From NCBI GenBank assembly GCA_013115135.1, contig JABANP010000791.1, positions 1 to 17,108 of the forward strand: a stretch of 17,108 bases of DNA, written 5' to 3'. Under the pieces are notes generated by a model. That model was not told the DNA's origin. It searched no databases and was given only the letters and a program-made list of their open reading frames with translations. How positions within the stretch are numbered: the stretch's first letter is position 1; each line of letters starts with the position of its first letter. Source of the stretch: Perkinsus olseni (lineage: Eukaryota; Perkinsozoa; Perkinsida; Perkinsidae). The translations under genes and the position numbers were made by a program. Below, one piece after another: positions 8,124-17,017 of the stretch.

Positions 8124-11100
8124 CTACTGTCTCGTCCTGTCCCTTCTGTCCAATTGATGATGCCATTCTCCAGTTGAAGTACTGAAGGTGTAGGCTCCTA
8201 GTAGCTTCCAACCATTCTCAGCCACCCATAGAATAGATCCTGAAGCGACTCCATCAGATGGGGGCACGGCCGGCCTCTCGCGGTGTGGCAACGGCAATTT
8301 CTACTGCCTAGTTCGAATATTATCAACTTCTCTGCGACTGCGATTTGCCAAGCGTACTATAATCAGTTACAAGAGCTCAACCGAAGGAGAACCATATTAC
8401 TCCTATGAAGATACCCGTACCCACCTGCAAGGACGTCCAGCTCCTCCTGGGTCATAGAGTAATGAACACCGACCCGCATGAAGCCTGGACGGATCACTTC
8501 ACAACCACTCGTCCCTGAGAACACGGCACTGCCGTGAGTTGTGGAATGAGCGAGGAAACGAAGGATAGTGCCGACTGCTATCGACCATCGAAAGGCTTTC
8601 CCGCGTCCACTCCGTTACGCGCGAAGGAATTCTATGTTGAAGCCCGTCTTACTCAGTGAGTTCTCGAAGCGCACGGCCATGTCGTTATTAATTCCCAACA
8701 GACTATGTGCATAGGGGCCAGCACAGGCACAGCCACCTCTACCCTGGACACCGAAGACATCATTCAATACCGCACCAACGAAGTTGTAATGGAGATATCT
8801 GACAACATAACCTAGAGTATGTCGGCCTGCAAAGATACGCTGATAATCTGCGTGACCACCGGCGAGTCCTACTTCCTATTGAACCCCAGCCCATTTCTTC
8901 TCAAGATGACGGCACAAAAAGATACTAACTCATCGAAGCTTCAACGTAAGATACTCGAAGAGCAGAGCTTTGGCGCTTCTACTAGGACATCCCGATGGAC
9001 TTACAGTCCCCTTTTGGTGGCTGGATCTTCATTATAGAGGATATTGAACGACACGATACCCGCGCATTGACTCCGATCCTACATAGTAAGCGAGAGAGTA
9101 TCTTTTTACTTGTTTTCGACTATCACCAACCTGAGGTCCTAGTATGTGAATCTTGCTGCATTTGGAGAGCCTTTCGACCAGCTGGGTCGCCATCCGTCTC
9201 TCCGTTTTAGCGATCATATCATGATCCAACATGCTGTGTAGGTGGTAAACCGCACCCGCCCGAATGCAACCCAGAATATCAGGGGTACCTACAAGAGTTA
9301 CGAAAGGTGTGGTATAAACTCGATCACATAATTCCCTACCAGCCTCTTCTCTCTCCTCATGATTTTGAATGTAACTGTGAGCGACTGGACTGACGTAAAA
9401 CACAACGCCTCCGCCACAGACCGCAGGGACGGCGTTGGTCTGATGCTTTTTCTTGCAAAGCAACAGTCCACTACTGCCAGGGCCTCCCAGTAACTTATGA
9501 GGCGACACAAACGCGAAGTCGATGTACCCTTGAGGATGGGATACAGGGTTCATATCAACCTGACAATACAAAAATACGTAAACACGAATCGCTTCGCTCC
9601 GCCTACTTTGATTTTGCTACTGGCTGCAGCGAGGTCCCAACAGGCAATACCGTTATAGGAATGGACCAAGGTAGACAAGGTTGGTATCTGGCAGTATCGT
9701 ATTCTGACACCTCTAGCTAACAAAGAATAATCCCGCCTACATCAAGCATGGCCCCTGTAACATTGCTGCACGCCGATAATACCACTACCGGCACGGCAGT
9801 CGTATCAGTAGCCGTTGATTCATTGAAGTGTACAATCTGCAATGTAAGAAAAAATTAAACATGCAGCGGTTCGCTCCGCTAAGACTACCTCCTTCAATAC
9901 CTCCTCCAGGGCGTTGACATCGGCCGTCCCTGTGGTATGGTCGAGGGGGAGCTCCTGAGGGGCGCCGATGATCCTCGGTGGTATTCGAACGGCCGACTCA
10001 AGTTGGTGATGAAATTCCAGTGCGACATCCATCAGCAAAGCGGGCCACTCGAACGCTCAATTCTATCGGTGGTTGAACGAGTGGGTCCATTAATTTTGTT
10101 GGGCTCTGTGAAACAATACGCCGGTGCGTCTTGTGGCATAGTTGATGTAATCCCCACTAGTAGTACCACTAACTCCGTCTCAAAGACGTTGTCCACGCTG
10201 CTGTCCACCGTGCCCGACAACTTGAAGTGTGATCCGGGAACTGAGAGTGAAAAATACGGCAAGGCTAGTGTCGCTGCTTTCATGAGATGAGCCAGCTTGG
10301 ATACCGCTGCGCAATCCTACCATAGTACCCGAAGGAGAGCCTCCTTTGACTATGGGAAAGTGTGAGAGTATCTCACGGAAGGGCAATGTTGAACTATGGT
10401 GATTAACCGGATCCAACACCAATACCTACACAGAGATAGTACGGACAGAAAACACTATCATCATTCGACGCACGAAGACCACGGAAGGTTTACTGACGAT
10501 TAGAAACTACAGTCGGTGTCGTCATATTTTCTGACACCTCTAGCTACCAGAATCAATGATGTACCATCCCCCTGGAAACCCTGTACACTCACCGCTCGTC
10601 TCCTCGTCCTCTTCTTCTGTGTAGTTTTTGTAGTTGCCCAACTTCTCGGCATGCATGACAGTTTTAACGTGAGATCGATACACGGACTCATTCTTCAGAC
10701 GAACGTCGCATAATGTACACTCGCAACCACCCCATCTAGCAGCAGACAACACCGTCACTGCGCCACGAAATTAGAGGCTGCCACACTACCGGTCCTCTCT
10801 GAAGAACTTCCTTTCATCGTCTTGTTGGTCCCCCTGTTGATCGAAGCCCCTACTCTTCCAGAGCATCTCCAAGAACTTATTCGAAGCACCAGTAGCACCG
10901 GCACCGCAGAATATAACTAAAAACATGAAAGACGGTCGTCTCAAAATTGCCGCCGTACTCAGCAGGTGTCCCAAGGCGAAGTTCGGGAGCAGCCCTGGGT
11001 CCTAATGGCTTTGTAACTCCGAACTACGACCTAGCGAATGGTCAAGGAACCGCTCTTGAAAGGTGCTGAGTCACTCGTCAGCTCTCTTGAGTGAATACTG

Positions 11101-11981
11101 TATCGCTGAGGCTGCCAGAGGATACGCAGCGAGTAATAGCTCTTGTATATGAGCGCAGTCCGGTGAACTTAGTTTGGAGAACAGGCTTGTTGTAAGGCCT
11201 CGCCTAGGTTGATACCGAAGAGACCCCCCGCCACATAAACGTGAAACACGATCTAGAGCTGTGTGATAATACTTCAGTGGCGATGATAACGTGAATGTAT
11301 CATTCCCACAGTAAAATCTGCGCTGATCTTGCATATCAGCGCTCAATGGTGGGACCGAATACGACCCGAATTCTTACCAGAATCTTCATGGTTAGCATTG
11401 AAATAAGCTCGGACCTTCTCTCGGGCCTCCGAACGGTAAAACGTGGTCTGGCGTGCTGTGGCTGATGCTATTGAATGAGTGTTGCCGTACCTTGAACAGG
11501 GTCTATCATGGTCCCCTGGTACTACAAGCACGACCTACGTTGGAAGGACTCTGTGGGTGATGAAATCCTCTATGCAGTGGAGACCTCTCCCCGAGGCAGT
11601 ATAGTCGGCGTACCTAGGAATAGAAAATGAGCGACCGAGGGTGATTCTTTTGAAGGCGCCTCCGCTTCGCCGGAAAGTGCTGGAAACTGCCAGACACGGC
11701 GAAGCAGCAAAATTCGGCAACACGAATGGTATTAGCCGCGAGATATAGTTGACGGCCTTTGAATAATGAATCGAGTGCAAATGGCGGGACCGCTTCCTTT
11801 ATTACACTATTTTCCTAGTAGAATCATCGTAAGGTATTGTTATCCGCTGGTCTTTCCCAATGATCTGTCCTCGGAGATAGTCCACTACTTTATCATAGTT
11901 CTCAGAGAGGGATTTACCCTGTCCAGCGAGGGGCTCAGAGGGAGCTATTGGCTGCTCGTCCAAGTTGCCGTATCGTAACAT
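8124..11981 (-). CDS. Class V aminotransferase, cysteine-desulfurase-like fold, with internal U1-type zinc finger; about 15 exons
   Basis: A PLP-dependent enzyme of aminotransferase class V. Exons: 11981-11806, 11613-11539, 11490-11378, 10916-10790, 10735-10565, 10492-10483, 10425-10321, 9954-9889, 9836-9741, 9687-9607, 9559-9131, 9078-9005, 8798-8653, 8514-8425, 8239-8124; all phases agree and give 624 residues. Landmarks in order: IIGKDQRITIPYD, YADYTASGRG, YGNTHSIASATARQTTFYR, VIFCGAGATGA (about 122-132), DPVNHHSSTLPFRE, SACSNVTGAMLD, SPHKLLGGPGSSG with PLP Lys362, RGGCACAGPYAHS (about 528-540), IRPGFMRVGVHY and WVAENGWKLLGAYTF. Residues 170-192 form a C-x2-C-x12-H-x5-H zinc finger, which members of this family known to me do not carry at this place. 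Substrate is unknown. Exons 1-4 and 7-15 are strong; the splicing around exon 6 (10 or 19 nt) and exon 8 is tentative. Confidence 0.9.
9702..9719 (-). repeat. 18-bp block in intron 9, shared with intron 5
   Basis: Reads TAGCTAGAGGTGTCAGAA on the minus strand and is identical to 10529-10546. It lies in a 53-nt intron (9740-9688). Flanking bases are also similar: ATTATTCT upstream and ACGATAC downstream here, against ATTGATTCT and ACGACAC in the other copy. Confidence 0.8.
9865..9880. repeat. Hairpin in 52-nt intron 8
   Basis: AGCGG and CCGCT arms around a 6-nt loop, in the first half of an intron that is otherwise T-rich. Related strings with the core GCGAAGCG or GCGGAGCGAA occur in intron 10 (9585-9604, which contains the CGAA/TTCG hairpin) and intron 1 (near 11661-11670). 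Confidence 0.5.
9955..10320 (-). other. 366-nt intron 7 of the aminotransferase (tentative)
   Basis: It runs from a GTAGGA donor after ...SPSGTM to CCTCAG before ELPLDHTTG, phase 0. The family has only a few residues between the HH motif and this strand, so most of the region must be removed. One or two further small exons inside, for example around 10038-9955, cannot be excluded. Confidence 0.45.
10529..10546 (-). repeat. 18-bp block in intron 5, shared with intron 9
   Basis: Identical to 9702-9719, inside the intron that follows the zinc-finger exon (10564-10493 in the present model). Its presence in two non-adjacent introns of one gene suggests that the introns share a source. Confidence 0.8.
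10565..10735 (-). other. Zinc-finger exon nested in the aminotransferase (phase 2-2)
   Basis: This 171-nt exon starts and ends in phase 2, so it can be gained or lost without shifting frame. It encodes WGGCECTLCDVRLKNESVY, then RSHVKTVMHAEKLGNYKNY, then an acidic tail EEEDEETSGE. Cys170, Cys173, His186 and His192 match the C2H2 U1/matrin-type pattern seen in RNA-binding proteins. The 5' junction (54-nt intron, 10789-10736) is well defined; the 3' junction is the best of several options. Confidence 0.7.
10917..11377 (-). other. 461-nt intron 3 of the aminotransferase
   Basis: Donor GTAAGA after ...NHEDS and acceptor CATGTTTTTAG before VIFCGAG join the gene in phase 1 exactly as the family requires. 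The intron is about nine times the usual length here and contains a 91-codon open frame (11346-11071) ending LLAAYPLAASAIQYSLKRADE without a known motif. It may carry an inserted sequence. Confidence 0.7.
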
Positions 11982-12089
11982 TAATAAGGAAGAACAAGAG
12001 AAACTGAATTTGGGGTGTATCGCGTGAACCGACAAGTTTGCTGGCGTGTAGGGAGGACAATTCTGGTGCACAGTGTAACGGCGAATCCC
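11982..12089. other. Short region between the aminotransferase start and the Ulp1-bearing element
   Basis: It should include the aminotransferase promoter and leader (minus strand). No specific element is seen. The nearest element motif begins about 108 bases from the aminotransferase ATG. Confidence 0.4.
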
Positions 12090-12206
12090 CCAATTTTGTA
12101 CGACCCCAATACTGTACGACAGGCTGATCTCGCTCGCCCTAAATTCGCCCCCCAATACTGTACGACGTGAAAAGCAGACTTGTGGCCTGCTCCAATACTG
12201 TACGAC
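12090..12206 (+). repeat. Left terminal motif array of the large element
   Basis: Copies of CCAATACTGTACGAC lie at 12106-12120, 12152-12166 and 12192-12206, plus a variant with TTTT at 12090-12104. Start-to-start spacing is 16, 46 and 40 bp. The 25-bp spacer before the last copy differs in sequence from that at the right end, while motif and spacing are kept, as expected for protein-binding sites. Confidence 0.9.
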
Positions 12207-12220
12207 GAGAAATGGCGCGC

Positions 12221-12243
12221 AAGCCCTGGAACTTCCAGGGCTT
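12221..12243. repeat. 23-nt perfect hairpin just inside the left array
   Basis: AAGCCCTGGAA and TTCCAGGGCTT are exact 11-bp inverted arms around one C. It begins 14 bases after the last terminal motif. No equivalent is seen just inside the right array. Confidence 0.7.
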
Positions 12244-12579
12244 TCGGGGTGGAAGCCCAGTCGCTAAACACAACGCTTTCGTTCGCTCTATTAACGCAGT
12301 AACAAGAGTAACAATAGCAATATTAAGCGCCGTACACTTCCTGAAGTAATGCATGTTAGACGAATGAAGGATTCGCGTAACCGCTGCCTGCCACTGAATG
12401 CATTGACCAACACAACGCAATAGCGAAACTCAAAACCAGACTGAAACTTGGAAGTTTACGTAGCGTGAGATCATTGGCGCTGCAAGAGACGTATACTGCC
12501 TCTATTGCAGTTCCTACGAAAGACATGACAGAGGCTATACGCGCTCTCATGCGTAAGCCGAAGTTGCGCACACAAAGAA
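12244..12579. other. Region between the left array and the Ulp1-like gene
   Basis: It lies downstream of the minus-strand protease stop codon. Open frames here are short and lack motifs. It probably contains the 3' untranslated region of the protease gene. Confidence 0.4.
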
Positions 12580-13997
12580 TTACAATGTACAAGAAAATCG
12601 CTTCGACAAGAGAACATCAGTCGGAATTTTGCCACGCAGTCTCGGGAAGACGAGAGATCGCCTACTTTCATCTTCCAAGCAGTCGAAGATGTGCTGCCTC
12701 ATCTCAGATTCCCGAAATAGGAACTTATCTGGTTGTTGATGAGGCGACGCAGCATAGGCCGTCAGGCGTGCCAGCACGAACGCCCCACAAAGATTACTGC
12801 CGACGGTTTGCTGTTGAACGGAGGGGCAAATCACCTTTGCACCGGTTCCGTAGAGCTCCCTCAGCCTTTTTTTCATGTAATCTGATATCCTGCTCTGCTC
12901 CCCGTATGAACTATCGAAATAAAATATGTCACCATTAATCCTCGCAGTGCAGGTAAAGTGACAACCACCATCAGATATGGGCTGCAACACAACCAGATCG
13001 TTGTCAGGTACAGGTGAAAACCCGACAGGCGATAGCCACACTGCCTGAGCTTGATTGACCTTTCGTTTGAACTTGCGTTCAATACGAGTCATCCAAGCCT
13101 CTATCACCTGGTCGGAAATGCTCGAGCCCTCACCAAGTAGATTATCTCGATCCTCAGTCGTCAACAGCAAAGTAGTACCCACTCCCCTCCCTGGGAGAAC
13201 ACGCCACGTAGGGAACAAATTGCGTCCTTTGTCGCTCTTATGCCCAGTTCCATCTGACCCTGACTTCTGCGAAGCTGCTTCCGCTGTGATATCCTGAGAT
13301 CCTGTCTTAGTTTGATTTGGCATTGTAGGAGCCTCCACGAGAGAAGCTTCAGCTGGAGGGCTCCCCGCAAAAGCAGATGCCGCCTCATTGAACATGTGTA
13401 GCAAACCATCGTCCAAGGTATATACGTCAGGCGCTACGAGAATTCCGGCGTCGTCGTTCGATGGCTCCGAATCCGGCGGAGAATCACCCGCGTCGCAGGA
13501 AGTTACAGCTGCAACGCGCTTCCGCTGGTTCACTCCCCCGCCGTCGGTCTCGAAGTCAGCCTTGCGCTTCGCGTCAGCGGCAGGTTCAATCGTAGGAAAC
13601 TCGAGAGACTCCGACTCGTCGACTTCGCGAGGCATATCTTTAACTATCCTCCTGATGGACGCCCTCACTTTATCGAACCAGCCCCTAAGGCTTTCTGAAT
13701 CTACCTTTGAAGCGGCAAACCCTGCGCAATATCGCGTCATTCTCGAGGTACCGAGCCCCTCACGAGGGAGCCCCCTTTCGAGCAGGTGCGCGATCGCTAT
13801 TCCCCGCAGCATTCCGATGGTAGAGGTACCCTTCAAAAAGCGTAAAGAGTTGTCCCCTGACGCTCTCCACGAACTATTTCCAGCCGCGGGCCTGCGGTTT
13901 CGTCAGCAGTAGACACGGGGGCCACCATGCCAGGCTGGTCCGCATCTTCATGCAGCTGAGGTGTCCCAGAGGCATGAGGAGGCGGGGTGGTATTCAT
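12580..13997 (-). CDS. Ulp1/SENP-like cysteine protease (peptidase C48) carried by the large element
   Basis: C48 proteases cut SUMO or related modifiers from proteins or mature their precursors. Exon 1 is 13997-13875, then a 44-nt phase-0 intron (13874-13831, GTTCGT...TTGAAG), then exon 2, 13830-12580, giving 457 residues. The ATG at 13997 starts a proline-rich N-terminus (MNTTPPPHASGTPQ). Residues about 90-250 are acidic and low in order with a basic patch, NQRKRV. The protease domain is C-terminal: His332 in GGCHFTCTAR, Asp347 in IFYFDSSYG, a Gln in VQQQTVGSNL near 380-382, and Cys389 in LCGAFVLAR. All four catalytic positions are present, so the enzyme may be active. Gln to Cys spacing is one residue longer than usual if the last Gln is the oxyanion residue. 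Its location between the terminal arrays suggests it is cargo or a transposition factor. Confidence 0.82.
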
Positions 13998-14257
13998 ATT
14001 TGTGACGCAGAGGTGGGAAAAATATAACTAAATCGAGTCAATTAGATTCGAACGAAGCATGCTGATCCCCCGGGCGGACTCCGCGCAATTACAGATCTGC
14101 ACAACACAATCCACCATCCACTGTAGCACTCCAGCTAATCCGCTCAGCGAATCGTTATCGCGATCGACAAACGCCCCGTTCTCCAACACATTTACAAACC
14201 CAAAAAATTAGCGAAGCGATGAAGAACTGGAAGGCAAAGTGAAGCTCAGCGTATGAG
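13998..14257. other. Upstream region of the Ulp1-like gene
   Basis: It should contain the promoter and leader of the protease gene. I see no specific motif. A short string AGCGAAGCGA at 14211-14220 resembles the strings in aminotransferase introns but is common enough to be chance. Confidence 0.35.
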
Positions 14258-14384
14258 TTACAAGCTACAGTTATTATGCTGGATTGGAGGTGAATACAAA
14301 AAGGCTGTCGCAGCGGTGCAGGCTTTCGCGTATAAGGTCATCGTCCAGAACGGAATAAAGGAGGAAAGTCTAGTTAACAGGGCT

Positions 14385-15265
14385 GGATGTATTTTGACAG
14401 AGTGTTCGATATGCCCGGGCATTTGACTAAATTCCCGAAATGGAAAATTACCGAAAAAAATACTTGGGAATTTTCCCGAAAAATACTCCAACTAACAAAT
14501 TCGCTTCGCCCGTTCGGGCGAGTGCTCTTTCCTCATCGGCCAGGCTGATTCAACCCGTACCATCTGGGGCGACATGAAGTCACGTCGCAGGGTCATCGCT
14601 GGGTACCTGCACTCTGCGGAAGTAGCTTCTAGCGTCTAGGGGAGCCAGCGAAAACAAAGCTGTGAATAGATCGGGCAATGTTGCGCATTGCGCAGAAGAG
14701 CACCGATTATGCGGGCGCGCACATGACTCGCCGCGCTGTTGAGCAATGAGTGTTTGATGTGACCCTTTATAGACGCAAGCCATCGTACATAGTCGTAAGA
14801 CCCAGTAGATCCTCACAGTAAGAGTTTCCAAAAATCTCTGAATCATATTGAGCTAACGATGAGTCTTCTTCCTACTATTCTTCATATGTTCATGCGCTAC
14901 TAGCAAATGAAAGCATTGCAAGTTTTCAAGTTTTGCAAGGAGTTGCAACAGCGCAACCATGGTTCGCGTTGCAAACCGATTCTCCCGGTTCTTCGAACAG
15001 TCGAATATTGAATTGATCTTTCTTAATCGTGAACGAACCGGAATCACTTAACGTTGGTAGAAAACCGAAATCCGTCCAGTTCGCCAATATAACCGAAATA
15101 TACCTAAAGAGCATTTTTTCCACCATTTTTTCGACCCCAAAAACAGATGGAATTTTTCGGAAAAATTTCCCGTGCCCGGAATTTTCCCATGCGCCCGTTC
15201 AATACACTCTGATTTTGGATGAATATGGTGATAAATTGAGGATGCTGCGATCAGGTTTTGATAGA
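14385..15265. repeat. Diverged inverted repeat inside the large element
   Basis: About 110 bases at 14385-14495 resemble the reverse complement of about 15110-15265, with gaps. Shared pieces include CAGAGTGT, GGGC..CAT, AAATTCC and TTTCCGAAAAA. Reading each arm in the same relative sense gives IFFGNFPFREFSQMP and IFRKNFPCPEFSHAP, which align. This looks like an old nested inverted-repeat transposon of 0.9-1 kb. The sequence between the arms shows no gene. Confidence 0.5.
14507..14522. repeat. 16-nt G+C-rich hairpin
   Basis: TCGCCCG and CGGGCGA are exact 7-bp arms around TT, immediately outside the left arm of the diverged inverted repeat. Confidence 0.5.
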
Positions 15266-15299
15266 TGAGTTCCAGCGATAGATGGATGGCTCTATCCGA

Positions 15300-15961
15300 T
15301 GGACTTGCGGAATTTGCTGGGGTGATTTCCATTCTGAGAAAGCCTTGTGGATACAAACGAGGGGATAAATCGTCATAGTGAGATGATTATTGAGCGCAAG
15401 AGCCTCTTTCGAAGAGGGCACCGAGGAAGAGCAGAAAGGTTGAAATGTATCGAGGGGAGATAGATGAAAAGAAGAACGAGTCTCGACGATCGAGAGAGTA
15501 TCTATCCGGTTTATAGAGAGGAGAGAGAGTTTTCCTTCTTTAAAAGAAGGAGGATCGTGGTGGTATATGTAGGCGCGATCGGAAGGCTGTTAATAACAGG
15601 TTGTTAATGTCAATGTCACAAATTTCCCCTTATTCGCGCGTATAGGCGCGCGCCCCTTTATGTATGAAAGTACTTACTGACCGACTGAAAAGTAGTAACG
15701 ATCATAGAATTCCAAGTGTTTACTCAATCTCCTGCATTCACAAATTTGTTCTCGAGGGTTGTTCCCTGTCGCGCGCTCCAGTTACAGTAACTACTAGTTC
15801 TAGTCAAGTTGGATACTGTAAACCTTTGAGCGATGCTCAATGATCATTTAAGTAGAACTTTTTAGTCAGTCAGTGATAGTCTAACCGTTAGACTCTAACG
15901 TATCCTAGTGACGGCAGTGACGTCACGAAGAAATGCAAGCACGAGAGCGGAACGAACGATG
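15300..15961. other. Purine-rich non-coding stretch of the large element
   Basis: No gene is seen. 15400-15540 is rich in GA runs such as GAGAGGAGAGAGAG. TCCTTCTT TAA AAGAAGGA near 15533-15551 forms a hairpin with an 8-bp stem. AGTCTAA CCG TTAGACT near 15878-15894 is another perfect stem. Confidence 0.4.
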
Positions 15962-16006
15962 AGGACGTGATGATGAAAGTCGAATCGACTTTCATAATCA
16001 CGTCCT
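15962..16006. repeat. 45-nt nearly perfect foldback hairpin
   Basis: Arms of 22 nt differ at one position: AGGACGTGATGATGAAAGTC plus GA against the reverse complement of the right arm, with a single A between them. Pairing can extend outwards through CGAT/ATCG with one bulge. A further palindrome, CGACTTAGTCG, follows directly. A foldback this long without a loop is rare by chance. Confidence 0.8.
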
Positions 16007-16019
16007 ATCGACTTAGTCG

Positions 16020-16330
16020 ATGAAGTCCCTCTAAACTTCCCCGCGCTACATGACGCCTGCCGCGACCGCCATCTCCGTCCACGACTGCGGCTGCTGTTCT
16101 CCCGTCCACTGGACTGCCTTGCTGGCGAGAGTCGGTCTCCTCGCGGTGTGGCCCGTCTACACAGGGCGGTAGTCGCCTACGCCGCAACCACTACCACCAG
16201 CATTGATATCAGAGCCGGTAGTCGAGCTAGCTGTAGATGCCGAGGAACTCGGACTTGGACTAACTCTGAGACAAGAGACACCCGTCATTCGCCGCTCAAG
16301 TGAGAGGACCCAGAGTATGGCAGGCCATCA
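16020..16330 (-). other. Possible gene fragment with a Ser/Thr-rich linker
   Basis: On the minus strand one frame reads SPSPSSSASTASSTTGSDIN followed by AGGSGCG, a composition typical of linkers in secreted proteins. The next downstream stretch, in another frame, reads KAVQWTGEQQPQSWTEM before a stop. A GTAGGC...CTGTGTAG string between them could be a short intron. There is no start codon or domain I can defend. It could be a host gene fragment captured by the element. Confidence 0.2.
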
Positions 16331-17017
16331 TGTAGAAAAGCGCAGCGAAGTCACCGGGGCATGAGAGCGCGAAATTCTCGGAGCCGTGATTAATGATTGA
16401 TCATCAATCAGAGCTTTCAATGCACACGTTCATAATACCCAGTGCACGGCACACGCTATCACCCCTCTCAGTTCTGGATAAGGAGCAAGTCCTCAGCCAT
16501 CCCCCCGCTCCTTCGTTCGCCAGTCCTCCCCAGCATGCAGAGTGTTGCTGTCATTTTTCGTGTGCGGCGTCTTGATTGTCATCCATCTGACTCAATGGAA
16601 ATCACGCTGTGACAGGAAGCAGTGGTCCGCAGGAAATCCAAGTAAGAGGGTGGCTCAGACAAACGAAGCGTCAACTGAACAACGAAGGCCTGTATTATGC
16701 TTAAGGGAAAAGCCATCAGTGATGGCCCATCACATACGCCCCGCCACCCTCACTACCACTGCGAGGCCAGCTGAGCTGCTCTCCTGGGCAACTTGCGCTC
16801 CGGAAGACGGGGAATCCCCGTCGGGGATCTCCATGCGGCACGGACTGTGCCCTTTCCATCGATCGCGATAAGACTTATCGGATGAGTGAGCTCTGAACTC
16901 CTCAGAGGAGTCTCCTTTCGCAGGAATATCATGCGTTGTCATTGTGTGGTGGGACAGAAAAGTGTAAATATCTGATTCTTAGAGGGAACTTCACGTAAGA
17001 AGAGTTTGAATCGTTCA
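16331..17017. other. Right interior of the large element, no gene supported
   Basis: Plus-strand open frames exist (longest 16542-16871) but show no known motif. The region is rich in short perfect palindromes: GCCATCA..TGATGGC near 16711, GGGGAATCCCC near 16810 and ACTCCTC A GAGGAGT near 16897. No equivalent density was seen in the protease gene. Confidence 0.35.

Noticed and set aside
10540..10758. Zinc-finger frame as an independent gene.
   Set aside because: It lies between two aminotransferase exons on the same strand and its 5' junction joins in phase through a normal-sized intron, so it is better explained as an internal exon, although transcripts are needed.
11071..11346. 91-codon minus-strand open frame within the aminotransferase locus.
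   Set aside because: The flanking exons join in phase across it and the family has no residues there, so it is intronic. No motif supports a separate gene.
12465..13912. Plus-strand open frames of up to 174 codons opposite the Ulp1-like gene.
   Set aside because: The minus strand holds the catalytic motifs and a coherent two-exon gene; the plus frames are shadows with unnatural composition.
15400..15560. GA-rich run as a possible CRISPR or tandem repeat array.
   Set aside because: There are no regularly spaced repeats; it is simple-sequence purine bias in a eukaryotic context.
16005..16187. Arg-rich minus-strand frame as a small protein.
   Set aside because: Composition (RRRRLPP, GRGRRHVARG) is typical of a wrong frame in G+C-rich DNA, and an overlapping frame shows a more natural Ser/Thr-rich sequence.
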